Of a stretch of DNA of 64,000 nucleotides, positions 34,601-49,736 are shown piece after piece. The notes under the pieces were generated by a model, which worked only from the letters and a program-made list of their open reading frames with translations, did not search any database and had not been told where the DNA came from. How positions within the stretch are numbered: the first letter of the stretch is position 1; each line of letters opens with the position of its first letter. This DNA comes from Trichosporon coremiiforme (taxonomy: Eukaryota; Basidiomycota; Tremellomycetes; Trichosporonales; Trichosporonaceae), in the NCBI GenBank assembly GCA_039545355.1, contig BCJJ01000026.1, forward strand, positions 248,001 through 312,000, given 5' to 3'. The translations under genes and the position numbers were made by a program.

Positions 34601-35787
34601 GTGCTCCATCGGGTCTAAGAGGGAGGCGCCGCGGCCGAGGCGGAAGTGCACGGATCCCGAGGGACCGGACTCGGAGTCATCGCCACGACCGACGAGGCCG
34701 TCAAGACCCGAGATGGTCGGAGACAGCGGGGCATCCAGCGAGACACGCTCGTAGCTCGCCTTCCGGCGGGACCAGAATGAGCGTGCGACGAGCCAGACGA
34801 TACCGGCGAGGAGCAAGACGGAGTAGATGATGAGCAGCGAGAAGGTCAGGCACGACACCGCGCCGATGGTGCATTGTCCGTGGCTCGGCGGCGGGGGAAG
34901 CGCTGGGCAGACATCGGGGCAGTCGACGCAGGCACAGTGCGCGTTCGGGTCCTTGACATCGGCGCAGTTCAGCGGCTTGCGCTTGTACTCTCCCGCGTCG
35001 AAGGGGAAGTCGATCTGGAACGGCGACCCAAGTCCCGGCCGCTCGTCGCCCATATACTTCAGGAAGGCGGACGCATTCTTAGCCCCACCTCCAATGAGGT
35101 CCATCGCGAATCCATTTGTCGCGCCAAACTGCACACTCTTGCAGCTGTCGAAGAAGCCCTCGGCGAAGCGGGAGCTGACGCCGTAGTCGATGCTCTTGAC
35201 CGCGTCCTTGCCCTCGGTCGTCTTCTGCGTCCGCGTGATCTTGAGGAACTGTGCCTGATCCGGCGAACATGTGAAGTCGCAGTAGAACGAGCGGAAGTTG
35301 TTGATACATGCCGGACAGGAGGCGATGAGCGGCGCAGCCTGCGAGAGCTGGTCGCCGAGCGCCTGGACCTGGTCGACGGTGCAGCACACATGTGACGGCA
35401 CCTCGTACGACGGGCCGCACACCTGCTTCAGCAGTTTCGAGATGTCGGGCGAGATCTGGGGTCAGTCACGGTCTCCAAAACAGAATGGGGATCGACCCGG
35501 AGTGTCTGGGGATTCGCCGCCCGGCCAACTCTGCCAAGCTCTCTGCCGCGGCGTACGCTCGCCGAGGTCCTCGGCAGACGCCCTAACTCCCAACCGGAGA
35601 GGGCACTCACCTTATCAGCCTTTCCATCGTCAGGACAAGGGAGCTCGGCGCCGAACATGGTCGCGCGACCGCAGTTGCCGCGCATGGCGCAGTACCCGGG
35701 TTTGCCCTTGGCATAGTGGTGCACGTCCGCTTCCGGGGTTGCCGGTGCCGGCGCATGGAGCGCATCCTGCGCTTCGAGCGCGTGCAT
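31643..35787 (-). CDS. NCR1: Niemann-Pick type C1 homolog, vacuolar sterol transporter
   Basis: Exons 35611-35787 and 31643-35455 encode 1329 residues. The N-terminal Cys-rich sterol-binding domain (GYCAMRGNCG, then CCTVDQVQALGDQL, CPACINNFRSFYCDFTCSPDQ) is followed by a first membrane segment, a large lumenal loop and an RND/Patched-type 12-13 pass membrane core. The sterol-sensing domain lies at about residues 650-820 ([51 protein letters not shown]). Moves sterols out of the vacuole/late endosome, handing them from an NPC2-type carrier to the membrane. The first exon, as started at ATG 35787, lacks a clear signal peptide, which is unusual; an upstream exon or start is possible. The C terminus is acidic (FADDDED). 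Confidence 0.95.
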
Positions 35788-36154
35788 GGTGAGTCTGGGC
35801 GTGTGCCGGAGGCTGTTGAGGATGGTGTTGGAGAGGTAGCTGGGAGGGAGAGTGGATGGAGTGAAGGCAAGGAGCCAGGGGTGGTAGGTACTAAGCGTTC
35901 CGATCAGCCATCGACCGAGCCGGGAGTAGGAATAGCGGCGATGACGTACCTGGCCACCGACGATTCGGCCGTTGGACCCCTTGTACCCCTTGTTCTCATT
36001 TCGGCTCATCATGGTGCCGTTATTGTTTCTGTCAACAAATCCTATTCCCGCATCCGGCAACACGCAACACGCAACTCTCTGATCAGCATACACGCCTTTC
36101 GCTTCTCACCACACACTACTCTCTCCTATCGCTACATACTAGACGCTAGACACC
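35788..36154. promoter_or_regulatory. divergent promoter, NCR1 / 36155 gene
   Basis: 367 bp between divergent starts. The minus-strand NCR1 frame stays open upstream to 36093, so part of this could encode a missing NCR1 N terminus. No specific regulatory site recognised. Confidence 0.4.
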
Positions 36155-37190
36155 ATGGCGACCTCGGTCCCAAGAACGCCGAACCGCAACTCCTTCAGCA
36201 TCCCCAGCACACCGAGCTACAGCCCCGTCCCCGGCGACGCATCAGTGCCGGAACAGCTGCAGCACCTAGCAACCCAGATCGTAACCCAGACAGTCTCGAA
36301 CCGCGCCCAGCTCAAGACTTTCGCCGAGCAGCTGAACCAGATCGCGCAGAAGCAGGATGAAGCGCTCGGCATTGCTCGCGCCGAGGAGAGCAGGTGCGTC
36401 TTCCTTCTTGCCACCGGTCACGTAGTGACTGGCTGACCGTCACTCTGTGTGCCACCGGTAGAAGCTATGGAATTATGGATCTCAGCTGATATGTCAGGAG
36501 ACAGAACCGCGTTCGCTCGATTGCAGAGCAGCCGTTGCTCCCCGTCGTCCGGCCTGGAACACAGATTCCGAATGGACTTCCGGTAAGCTGATAAGGAAGG
36601 CATATGTGCTGACATCACAGCCGATCACTTCACAGAACGCACTCGAGAAGATGTCGACGCAGGACCTGACTAGCTGGTATGCCTACTACACGAGCTCTCG
36701 CCCAGACCTGTCCCGGGGACAGCTGACGGCTGCGCTTGGCGCCGAGGTCGGCCTCTCCGCTCCGCCACCGTACACGCAGGCTGTCGCTGCTCCCTCTGCG
36801 TCTTCCTCCGTGATCGCCCCGACACCTACGCCTTCTGCCGCACCAACGAACAACTCTGTCTCGAAGAAGGAGAAGAAGTCCGTCTCCCCGCCGGCACAGC
36901 GGACAGTTACGCTCTCGCCAACAGCGCTCAAGTGGATTGGCATCATTGTCATGATCATCGGTCTGCTGGCGCTTAGCGTGCGCTACTCGGACAACGGCAA
37001 TGTGCAGCAGATGTTGCAGCAGCTGCTCAACATTCTGGGGCAGTACGTGCTCAAGTCTGGACTGTTCGTGTACCAGTCTAGTCTGCGGCTGCTGGACAAG
37101 GCGGAGGACTATGGCAGCGATCTGTGGCAGCACGTCCCGAGTTGGAGTGGCAACAGCAACCCCGGCGAGTTCAAGACGCAGGTGATCTAG
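36155..37190 (+). CDS. hypothetical protein with one C-terminal-half membrane segment
   Basis: Exons 36155-36393, 36498-36582 and 36621-37190 encode 297 residues, with all phases agreeing. The N-terminal 80 residues include a Gln-rich predicted coiled coil (PEQLQHLATQIVTQTVSNRAQLKTF, then AEQLNQIAQKQDEALGIARAEES). A Pro/Ser/Ala-rich linker follows. A single hydrophobic segment, WIGIIVMIIGLLALSVRYS, lies at about residues 218-236 and is followed by 60 helical residues. This suggests a single-pass membrane protein whose coiled coil faces one side and an amphipathic helix the other. No family is recognised. It shares a divergent promoter with NCR1, which may mean joint expression but does not prove a shared role. 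Confidence 0.7.
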
Positions 37191-38481
37191 AAGAGTGTTT
37201 GGGGGATCTAGAAGGATGCTGGTGGATCTAGGGGGACAATAGGATCGATCTTTGGTCTGGAGGCTGTGTGTGTAGACAGGCTGATAGATAGATAGCATGG
37301 CATACTGACTGCGTTTGTTGATAGTAACCGGTGCACGATGGCTCGTCTTCCTCGCATCTGTTGATCTGTTGATCTGTTGTCTGCTGTTGTGGTGGCGACT
37401 ACGATCACGCGAGGTGTCAGGCAGACGTGATATGGCTCGCACGTGGTGTTTGTATGATGTGTGATGAGGGTGACAACGGAGGGATGGGTGCCCTGTTGGT
37501 CACAGCCTGGGCTCTGCTGGGCTGTGATGGCGTCTGGCTGGGTCGATATCACTCAACGGTTGCCCCCCCCCCCCCCTATCCTCTATCCCTTAACCCTCGC
37601 CTATCGCCCTGTGTGAGGAGTGCCCTGGATCTGCTTCACCACTGCACCACCACCACCACTCTTTCAACTTTAGCTTCCAGGTCCCAGATGCATCGGACGT
37701 TGCTGCCTGCTAGTAAATATTATTCTTTGGGTTTTGCCACGGAGGAAATCGTTGCTTTTTCCTGCGACCTCTTGACCTCTCTTTTTCTTGGCAAGACTAA
37801 AACGATCAACACAACGCTCTCTCTCCACTACTCTCCACTACTCTTAGACTCTTAGAGACCACAAGACGGACACAGCATCGACCTGCTTACCCACGCACTC
37901 TCAGGCTCATCTCCTAATCCTTGTCGTCGCGAATAATCACTGGCCCCAGTCAGCCCAGCCCAGTTCAGCCCTGAACACCACCGTCTCCCTTCCCACATTC
38001 ACTCACTTCACACTTCCCTCGACCCTTCGACCCACCAAAATCCGTCGCCGTCAACCTTGGCACAGCCGAACCACCGTCCACCGGCCGATTCAGACTTCGT
38101 GTCTTCTCTCATTCATCTTCACTACCACCACACACCTCTTACCACACTTCGACATACCAAAACACACCCTTTGTCCACACGCCACTCTCTTGCTATTGTC
38201 GACCGCCGATCACTGCTCTGCACCGTCGAAAAAAAGCAAAGACTCTTTGAGACTGCACGCCCCCTGCGTCACGCATCTCACTCATCGCGGCGCACACACA
38301 TACACACTCAGCATCACTCACGACTGCGACGACAACACGACCTCTTGACCTACGTGCACCACTTGCACCGGACACTCATCACATTCCACGCACGACCTCT
38401 CCCGAAGCGTCGGTAACCCGACAGAACCCACCACCCCACATCCCCTCCCACCTTCCACCCTCCACCCACCCACCACCCACC
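37191..38481. other. intergenic, poly-C tract and C/T-rich leader of SKT5
   Basis: Just after the previous stop GATCTAG occurs three times within 50 bp (37184-37230). A run of 14 C lies at 37563-37576. From about 37800 to 38481 the plus strand is extremely C/T/A-rich with CAC and TCTC runs; a 119-codon frame (38057-38416) in it is His/Arg/Thr-rich and taken as leader, possibly an upstream ORF. Confidence 0.5.
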
Positions 38482-40160
38482 ATGCAAGCTTGGCAAGCCC
38501 CTCCCCAGCAGCCCGGCAACTTGAACGGCCCCCCGCCTCCGCAGATGCAGATGAGCGAGGAAGGTCACCTCGGACCGAATGGCTTCCCCCCAGGAGGCTT
38601 CCCTCCTGGGCCTGGATCGACGACATCAACACGCGTCAGCGCCGCCCCGCCCCCTCTGATGGACCAGTGTGAGTGGCAAGAGTAGCGCGCGCGGGACGTC
38701 GCTATACCTTCGGGCAACAACGCTAAGAGTTCATACGGGCAACACTGACCCTCGCAGCCCATCTTCGGCCAGGCAACTCGGCTTCGCTGCTGAGCCACAA
38801 CCAGACGATCGAGCTGTACCGCGAGAACGCGAAGAAGACGAACGACCCCGAGCTCATCTTTGAGTTTGCCGTGTTCATGATCGACGCCGCCAAGCAGATG
38901 GTGCCCCCTCCGAACCCGGACGACCCGGCAGACCCGGTGAACCGCCCTCCGGCGGCCGCCGTCGACAAGCGCGACGAGCTCGTCAAGGAGGCGACGGCGC
39001 TGCTGAAGCGCCTCGCGGACCGCGGATACCCCGACGCGCAGTACTTCCTCGCCGACTGCTTCGCCAACGGCATCGGCACCACGCGCGGCAAACAGGACTT
39101 CGATAAGGCGTTCCCCCTGTTTGCGCTCGCTGCGAAGCACGGCCACCCCGACGCGTGCTACCGCGCAGGCACCTGCTGCGAGCACGGGTGGGGTACGCGG
39201 CGTGAGAGTGCCAAGGCGATCCAGTACTACAAGTGAGTCCAGCGGGCGCCAAGATGGGCACTGCCTTGCGACGACCTTTTAGATCATTTTCACTGACGCC
39301 CACAGGAAGGCGGCTGTTGGCCTGCACCCAGGCGCGATGTACCGCCTGGGCACTGCCGAGTTGAACGGATCGCTCGGCCTGTCCAAGCGGCCCAAGGAGG
39401 GCGTCAAGTGGCTGAAGCGTTCGGCGGAGCACGCGACCGAAGAGTTCCCGCACGCACTGCACGAGCTCGCGCTCCTGCATGAGCGCGGTATCGACAACAT
39501 TCTCTTCATCGACCTCGACTACGCCGCCGAGCTCCTCGCCCAGGCGTCCGAGCTCAACTACGCCCCGAGCGCGTTCAAGCTCGGCGAGTGCTATGAGTAC
39601 GGCAAGATGGGGTGTCCCCTCGACCCGGCGCTGAGCATTCACTACTACAACATTGCCGCGCAGCAGAACCACCCGCAAGCGTGCTTCGCGCTCACGGCGT
39701 GGTACCTCGTCGGCGCGGACGGCGTGCTCCCCCAGTCGGACACGGAGGCGTACCTCTGGGCGAAGAAGGCCGCGGACCAGGGTCTCGCCAAGGCGCAATA
39801 TGCCCTGGGGTATTTCACCGAGGTGAGTCAGGCTGCCGCCAGGCAGCCGAGCGCAGAACAGCTTTGCAAGCGATAGCGAGCGCCAAACAGCCTCAATGTT
39901 TCGCGACGGCTCCCCAACGAGCTATCCTCCTCACGAACTCAGCTGACATCCAGACCGGCGTCGGCGTCGAGGCCAACATGGGCCAAGCGATGAAGTGGTA
40001 CCGCCTAGCAAGCGAGGGCGGGGACAAGCGCGCGGCGCGCCGACTCGCGGGCGGCATGAACGGAAATGCGGCGCTGAACCGTCGCGACGAGATGGTCGCT
40101 CTTAAGGAGGGCAAGGCGGGGGGTAAGGCGGGGGACAAGGATGGGTGCAACATTATGTGA
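38482..40160 (+). CDS. SKT5: Sel1-repeat chitin synthase regulator, Skt5/Chs4 type
   Basis: Exons 38482-38668, 38758-39232, 39306-39822 and 39954-40160 encode 461 residues. A Pro/Gln-rich N terminus is followed by tandem Sel1-like repeats of about 36-38 residues from about residue 130 to 430. Examples are ADRGYPDAQYFLADCFANGIGT, AAKHGHPDACYRAGTCCEHGWG and GLAKAQYALGYF with TGVGVEANMGQAMKWY. The C terminus is Lys/Gly-rich and ends CNIM, a CaaX prenylation box that targets the protein to membranes, as in Skt5/Chs4. These proteins activate and localise chitin synthase III at the bud neck and cell surface. Basidiomycetes carry several paralogs (Csr1-3 in Cryptococcus) and I cannot say which this is. 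Confidence 0.88.
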
Positions 40161-40739
40161 GCGCGTGAGCGAAGCGAACGTGCTCAAGCATGACGGCGTG
40201 CCCGTCGCCCACCCCGCCCTATTGCCTGCTATACCTCTTGCGTGCACCCCTTCAGCCCAGTTGAGGGGTCAGTGGAGGAGGAGGGCATGCAGCTCTGAGG
40301 CTGGGAGGAGGAGGAAGGAGAACAGGCGCAGCGGACACTCGACCAGACGACGACGGATGGACACAACAGTGTTCAACCCTATACATATTTCTTTCGATCA
40401 GGATACCCCCCCACGTTCCAAACACACACACTAGATAGAGTTGGCCGATTGTTGGCCGTGTAGCAATGATGGATCCACTTGCATAGAGCAGTCGCTGCCT
40501 GGCCGAGCGAAGCGAGCGTCAGGCGGAACGAGAGTGGCGAGTGGGCGAACGGTGGCGGAATCAGAGCAGCGCTGAGAGTGAGCCAGTGAGCCAGTGAGCG
40601 TGAGCGGAGCGAAGTCTGACCGTGAGCGTGGACTGGGGGCATATGGTGACCCAGCGTAGCCTGAAGAGCGGGCAATCGAGTGGAAACTCGGCAACAAGAG
40701 TAAGAGTCAAAGACAAGCGTGGCGTGGCATACAACAAAA
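40161..40739. other. convergent 3' flanks of SKT5 and PRI1
   Basis: 579 bp between two convergent stops. Small ORFs in several frames only. A GAGCCAGTGAGCCAGTGAGCG direct repeat lies near 40578-40602. Confidence 0.5.
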
Positions 40740-44620
<3,881 letters not shown>

Positions 44621-44696
44621 GGGTTTTAGCTTATCTTGTACAACAATGCATTTCTTAGACTGGGCGATCAGTGTGTCGACGATTAGGTGAGCAGAG

Positions 44697-45262
44697 TTGG
44701 GAGAGCTTGAAACTAGCGAAGGCGTCCTCCGAGCCCGGGGTGAGTAGAAAGTGCTTCTTCGATCCTGCGAATGGTCGTCTGTGGCAGCCGTGGGAAATCT
44801 TGATTCTAGCGAAGGCTTCCTCCGACCTTGAGTGCGACTTTTAAATATACTTCTTCATCAGTTCTGGTGAGACGATCGTGAGAGGCCTTGAAAGTAGCGA
44901 GGTCGACCTCCGACCTCCGTTCACTGTGTCCGTCGCTCGTTCTTGATCACCGGCTGTCGGAGGTGGTCGTGGGAAACCTTGAAACTGGGAGAGCAAGTCT
45001 CCGACCCCGATGATGATACTTTTTTCCTGATAACGACTTGACGGTCGTGGGAGACCTTGGAACTAGCGAAGCCTCCCTCCGACCCTCCTCCGTTTCCGTA
45101 AACTCGCTGCCTGTTGAGCACTGGTGGCGGTGCCCGTGGGAGACCTTGAACCTGCGCGACATTGTCTCCGACTTCGAGGTGAAATAGGCGCTCCTCCTTT
45201 GATTGCGACCCGCTGGGTCACCGTGGGAAGCCTTGAATGCGGCGAGGGCGTTCTCCAGGCTG
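44697..45262 (+). repeat. seven-copy tandem array of a diverged ~88-nt repeat
   Basis: A core close to GTGGGAGACCTTGAAACTAG followed by CGAAGGC, a few variable bases and CTCCGACC begins near 44697, 44790, 44878, 44969, 45047, 45136 and 45223, so spacing is 93, 88, 91, 78, 89 and 87 nt. Between cores the sequence is unrelated. Within the core a short stem can form, and its bases change in pairs in several copies: GGGAG/CTCCC, GGAA/TTCC, GAGG/CCTC, GGAGAC/GTCTCC. No frame stays open on the plus strand, and minus-strand ORFs only echo the repeat. Transcription, strand and function are unknown. It begins 75 bp after the PRMT3 stop. Confidence 0.85.
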
Positions 45263-46601
45263 GAGTGTGACGTTTGCTCAGTGGCAGATGAGTGTCAAGC
45301 GACCGCCGGAAAGTTCGATTCGGGTAGAGGGCTCATCATGATTGTCGAGTCGTGCCGGGCAGATAGACATACTGAGCTCTCCTGCTGGATTGTGTGCAGC
45401 GCACAAACATTGCTGTTATCGCCACTCTGTCGGTACTGTCATTTGCGAGACACCGTGCTGCTGAGCACGCTGAGATGAGTGCCACTGGACGTACGGAAGT
45501 CGCGCCCCAAGCACATGTGCACACCCGTACTGTGCCATTGCCGTGGCACCGCCAGTCTCGTGCTCAGAGGACTCGAAACTTCCGTTCCGGCTTATCTTTC
45601 CTCTCGCACGCGGATGTCCATGCACAGCAGCATTGTTGCTCTGCCTCAGCAGCACTCGATCGAGGGCGAGAAGCTTCATCCTCGCCTCTGTTGTTATATG
45701 TTCTCCATTGTTGTTATTCTGGGATGCAGATCTGGGTGCGAGCTTCTCCGCACTCGACGAGCTACGCCAGCCGCTCGCCTTACCCGAGATCAGACTCCTG
45801 GAATCGATGGTGAATCGGTTTCTCAGGGTGTCCGGTATCTGGAATTAGACTGCCGCATCGTTCAGCCCATGGGCAAGTTGACGGATGGCTTATCATAACG
45901 CCAGTCCGTGCATTCGGCACCGACGCTGCATTACTCCGCCAGCTCGTTCATTCGCTGTCTCCACTCAGCTGCAGCCAGCACAGACGCCAACTCGGGCAGC
46001 AGTGTCGGGTATCCGAGTCATACGACGGCCGCACAACAGGCCCGCTTTAGCGATCGGGTCAATTCATTGGCTGCTGCCGCCGTCAGCCGCAGGTTACCGA
46101 TGCTCTTGAGTTTAGTCTCAGCTTTCGTACCCGCGCCTCGGATTTTCTCGTGGATCGGTGTTCACCGCCAGCCCCCATCACTGACCCCACCTGCCGACGC
46201 CAGTGCGGCGTACCTATTGGCTCTGACCCGCCCTCAGCGTCGGCTTTGCATACTGCGATGCAGCGGTAGCGATGGCGTCTTGGCTTAGCAGCCAGTTCGG
46301 GAACTCCGCTCGCGGGCATTCCCTGCGGAAGTCTGCATTCCCCAGGCATCAACGTCTGACCGCCATGGGGCCCACCTGGACCCATAAGCCAATGCAGGGA
46401 GGTCGGGCGGCTTGGACGGGAGGGCAGGGGTCTCTTTCGGAAAGTTAGCCAGTCGAACCGGCAACCTAGCCAGCGCTAGTCGAAATCTTTGCCCATCTCC
46501 TCCGCATAAGGTCGTCTGACCTCGGAAAGTCGATGCCCATCTGGATCACAGAACAAACAAACTTGACTCCGCACTAACTAGAAGCTAAACAAACAAGCAA
46601 G
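45263..46601. other. intergenic, nothing recognised
   Basis: 1.3 kb with only short overlapping ORFs on both strands (up to about 139 codons at 45394-45898) and no domain or phase-compatible exons. The right end is probably the promoter of the MFS gene. Confidence 0.5.
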
Positions 46602-48522
46602 ATGTCGGAGAAGGACCACGAGCTCGACGTCGAGAACAGCCTGAAGCCGCAACCGGATCCTAAGGCTCTGAAGAAGGCGTTGTTCAAGCTCGATTGCATC
46701 TTCCTCCCAGCCCTCACACTCATCTGGTTCCTGAACTTCCTTGACGTGAGTGATCTGATGGCTCGGTACTGATGGCAAGCGCGCGAACATCGGAAATGCA
46801 AAGGCCGCGGGTCTCATGGAGGACCTCGGCATCAACAGCACCCAGTACTCGATCGCCCTCACCGTCACCTACATTCCCTACATCGTTGCCGAGCTGCCGT
46901 TGACTCTGGCCATTCGTAAGGTGTGAGTGCAGTGCCTAGTAGCTCATAGATCACCTGCTTCTCACGCTGACGACCCCTCAGCGGCCCCAACATCCTCATC
47001 CCGATCCTGTGTATCTCGTGGGGCCTCGTGACGACCTTCCAGGGTTTCATCCACAACTATGCCGGACTCCTCGCGGCGCGGTTCTTCCTTGGCGCGTGCG
47101 AGGGTGCCATTCTGCCCTCGTCCATGACCTACCTCTCCACGTTCTACCGCCGCACCGACCTCGGCAAGCGTGTCGCATTCTACTTCTCCGCGACATCGCT
47201 CGCAGGCGCGTTCTCCGGCCTGCTTGCTGCGGGTCTGCTGCACATGGATGGTCTGTCCGGCAAGCGCGGCTGGCAGTGGATCTTCATCATGTACGTATAC
47301 CCTAACAGTGTTGACCCTGGGCGGATTCGGCTGATAACAGCGAGGGCATCTTCACCGTCCTGTGCGGCGCGGCGACCGTCTTCGCTCTCCCCCGTACCCC
47401 CGAGACGACGTGGTACCTGAATGACGCCGAGAAGACTGCACTCGTGCGTGCGCTCGACATCGACCGTCCCAAGGCGCAGGACGAGGAGCCCCTCACGATC
47501 CGCGCCATCCTGTCTGCCCTCAAGGCGCCCCAGGCGTGGTTCATGTTCTTGCAGTTCTTCTCGAGTGGCTGCATGCTCTTCTCCATTGCGTACTGTGAGT
47601 GTATAGACTCCTCTCCACCCATCGCGCACCTCTACGAAGCCAGACAGGCAGCCCGAAAGGGAGTCACTAGAGCGAGACTTAGGTGGAGAGGTGAAAGTGG
47701 CGGAGCCGCTGGGCGCCAAAAGTGGTAATGGACACTGACGCACAGTCTCGCCGACGGTCGTCCAGGGTTTGGGCTATAAGGGCACCAAGATCCAGCTCTA
47801 CTCCGTCCCTCCCTACGCCGCGAGTGCCTTCTTCTCTCTGGCGATGTGCTACCTCTCCGACCGCTGGGGCTCCCGCGGACCCTTCATCATCTTCGCGGCG
47901 CTTATCTCTGTTGCCGGCTATGCGATGTTCCTGGGATCGACGAACTACAATGTCCTCTACGGCGCACTCTTCCTCCAGGTCATTGGCACGTACACCATTG
48001 CGCCGATGCAGAGCACCTGGATGCGTAAGTCTGACTGTTAGGCGAGGTATACTGACGAGATAAGCGAACAATCTCGCGCCCTTCTACCGTCGTGTGACGG
48101 GAATCACGATGGGATTCATCGCGACCAACTCGGGTGGTATCCTTTCTACGTGAGTTCACTGCCCCGGTCTTACCCACGTACCCCACACACAGAGATCGCC
48201 CCCTCTTGTCTCTGACCTACCTGGTCTGGACTCGTCTACGGGCGGATCTATGCCAAGACCAAGACACCACACCGGACCTCTACGAGCAAGGACTGACGCA
48301 CACAGGTGGCTCTTCCCCGCGAAGGACGCGCACAACCACTACCGCCGGGGCACATCTGTGCTGCTCGGTCTGTCTGCCGCGATTGTCCTCTGGGCGTCGC
48401 TGAACATGTTGTATTTGGGCCGGGAGAACCGGCGCCGTGCCCGCCTCGGAGGCAAGGACACGGGTGGTGACGACGACCTCGAGGCAGGTGACAAGTCGAT
48501 TCACTTTAGGTACCTGCTGTAG
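46602..48522 (+). CDS. MFS transporter, allantoate-permease (Dal5) type
   Basis: Seven exons: 46602-46745, 46780-46922, 46982-47290, 47341-47594, 47746-48024, 48065-48149 and 48306-48522, giving 476 residues. The first intron is only 34 nt. The sequence has the anion:cation symporter signature: LPALTLIWFLNFLDRANIGNAKAAGL in helix 1, then RFFLGACEGAILPSSMTYLSTFYRR, GWQWIFIIEGIFTV, a cytoplasmic loop (PKAQDEEPLTIRAIL) and the second six-helix half (YAASAFFSLAMCYLSDR). Members import nicotinate, pantothenate, allantoate and similar carboxylates; the substrate cannot be set from sequence. Length and twelve predicted helices are normal for the family. The C-terminal tail is basic then acidic (RENRRRARLGG, DDDLEAGD). 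Confidence 0.92.
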
Positions 48523-48902
48523 AGCAGAGGAATCTCGATGCAAAGTCATAAGATTGTGCAGCTGCCGTCGTACGGCGTGCGTGAGAACAATGGAGGCGGA
48601 CGGGGGACAGCACGGCGCGCTCTTATGCGCTGCAGCGTGCCCGGAATCTACAAGTCTGCGTGCCCCAACTATTCTCGACGCACACAGCTTCTCCCTACGT
48701 TAGGCAAGGGAACATCTCCCAAGGCTCACACATACGAGGTGACGCGACTGTGAACACACACGCCAGATGGACTGGCACGCCGGCTCTGATGGACTCACCC
48801 GCAAACACTTACTTAACTCACTACCGCTTCAACCGTGCTCATCATCACTCTCGCAGTGAGTACCAAGGTAGCTGTGTTCCAAGTCCTTCTAACCAACAAC
48901 AG
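48523..48902. promoter_or_regulatory. intergenic with probable 5' UTR intron
   Basis: A GTGAGT donor near 48857 and CTAACCAACAACAG acceptor ending at 48902 flank the next ATG directly. The upstream ATG ORF is out of phase with the downstream frame if spliced, so the intron is taken as lying in the leader. Confidence 0.5.
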
Positions 48903-49241
48903 ATGCCGCGCTACGAAGTCAAGGCCCGCCGCTACATGGCGATCCCCGACGAGCCTCTGCGCCGCCGCCTCTCCTGGCCGCCCCGCACCGGACCCACCAA
49001 GCCCGCTCCTTGGAACCCGAGCCACGAGGAGCTCCTTCATTTCGCGCTGACGAGGGATCCCAAGCTTCCCGCCAACGACCCCGGATACGATGCCGACGAG
49101 GAGGACAACGTTGACCGCGACCCCTTCATGCTCTCCATCCGCGAGCGCCGCCTTGCGCAGATGCGCATCCCCACTCCTCCCCCTTCGCCTCCCCCTCAGC
49201 CCGGAGCTTGGCGCAACAAGTCATTCTACTACGGCATGTAG
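48903..49241 (+). CDS. small hypothetical protein
   Basis: A single coding exon of 112 residues starting PRYEVKARRYMAIPDEP, with basic N-terminal half, a WPP-type stretch (RRRLSWPPRTGPTKPAPWNPSHEELLHFAL), an acidic centre (GYDADEEDNVDRDPF) and PTPPPSPPPQPG before a short end WRNKSFYYGM. Composition and codon use match real genes nearby. No family is recognised and there is no signal peptide or membrane segment. It begins immediately after a splice-acceptor-like site. Confidence 0.6.
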   Translation: MPRYEVKARRYMAIPDEPLRRRLSWPPRTGPTKPAPWNPSHEELLHFALTRDPKLPANDPGYDADEEDNVDRDPFMLSIRERRLAQMRIPTPPPSPPPQPGAWRNKSFYYGM

Positions 49242-49736
49242 CGCTCCAATCACCCGCTACCGAACGCTATCACCCCTACCAAGACACCACGCACCCCAAA
49301 CACCCCACGCACTTAAAGTACACTCCTCTCCGCACCAGAACGCACGTACGGCTGCGCCGCCCAATGTTCCTGAGATCGCAGACGTTGTAAGGCAGAATGT
49401 ATCGTATCCCCTCTAACGCACGCCGCTCGCTCCCCGCAGCCGCTGCAGCCCAGGCAAGGCAGCGGCATGCCAGCGGAGAGGGGCGGAAGATCTCGCACTG
49501 ACCAGTGGATGCACACATCTACGTGCTGGGGGGAGGTCACGCGCAGCTCTGGCAAGATAAGGACCACTGACGGACAGCGAGGGGGGGACGGCAAGGGGGA
49601 GGGTATAAGAACCAGCAGCCCGCCCCCCTTTTCTTACATTCTCACCATCCTCACCACTTCCCTTCGCCAATCACATCAGTCTCATCTGCTATCGCCCGAT
49701 CGCTCTACTTTGCGACCCCGGACTTCATCTGCGACA
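49242..49736. other. intergenic, promoter of 49737 gene
   Basis: 495 bp, with a GGGGGGG and CCCCCC pair (near 49585 and 49621) flanking a TATAAG-like sequence at 49604. The last 100 bases are C/T-rich leader. Nothing else is recognised. Confidence 0.4.

Noticed and set aside
31694..34618. Long plus-strand ORFs across NCR1 (31694-32512, 32567-33583 and others)
   Set aside because: They are the complement of the NCR1 coding exon, and have His/Arg/Asp-rich composition without motifs.
44969..45047. C/D-box snoRNA suggested by TGATGA and CTGA in the fourth repeat copy
   Set aside because: The other copies lack the same boxes at equivalent positions, so this is likely chance.
44921..45162. Minus-strand ORFs repeating FKVSHDH-type peptides in the 88-nt array
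   Set aside because: The peptide echo comes from the DNA repeat; the frame shifts between copies because the spacing is not a multiple of three.
44697..45262. CRISPR array
   Set aside because: The repeats are diverged and spacers vary in length (total spacing 78-93 nt), there are no cas genes, and this is a fungal nuclear region.
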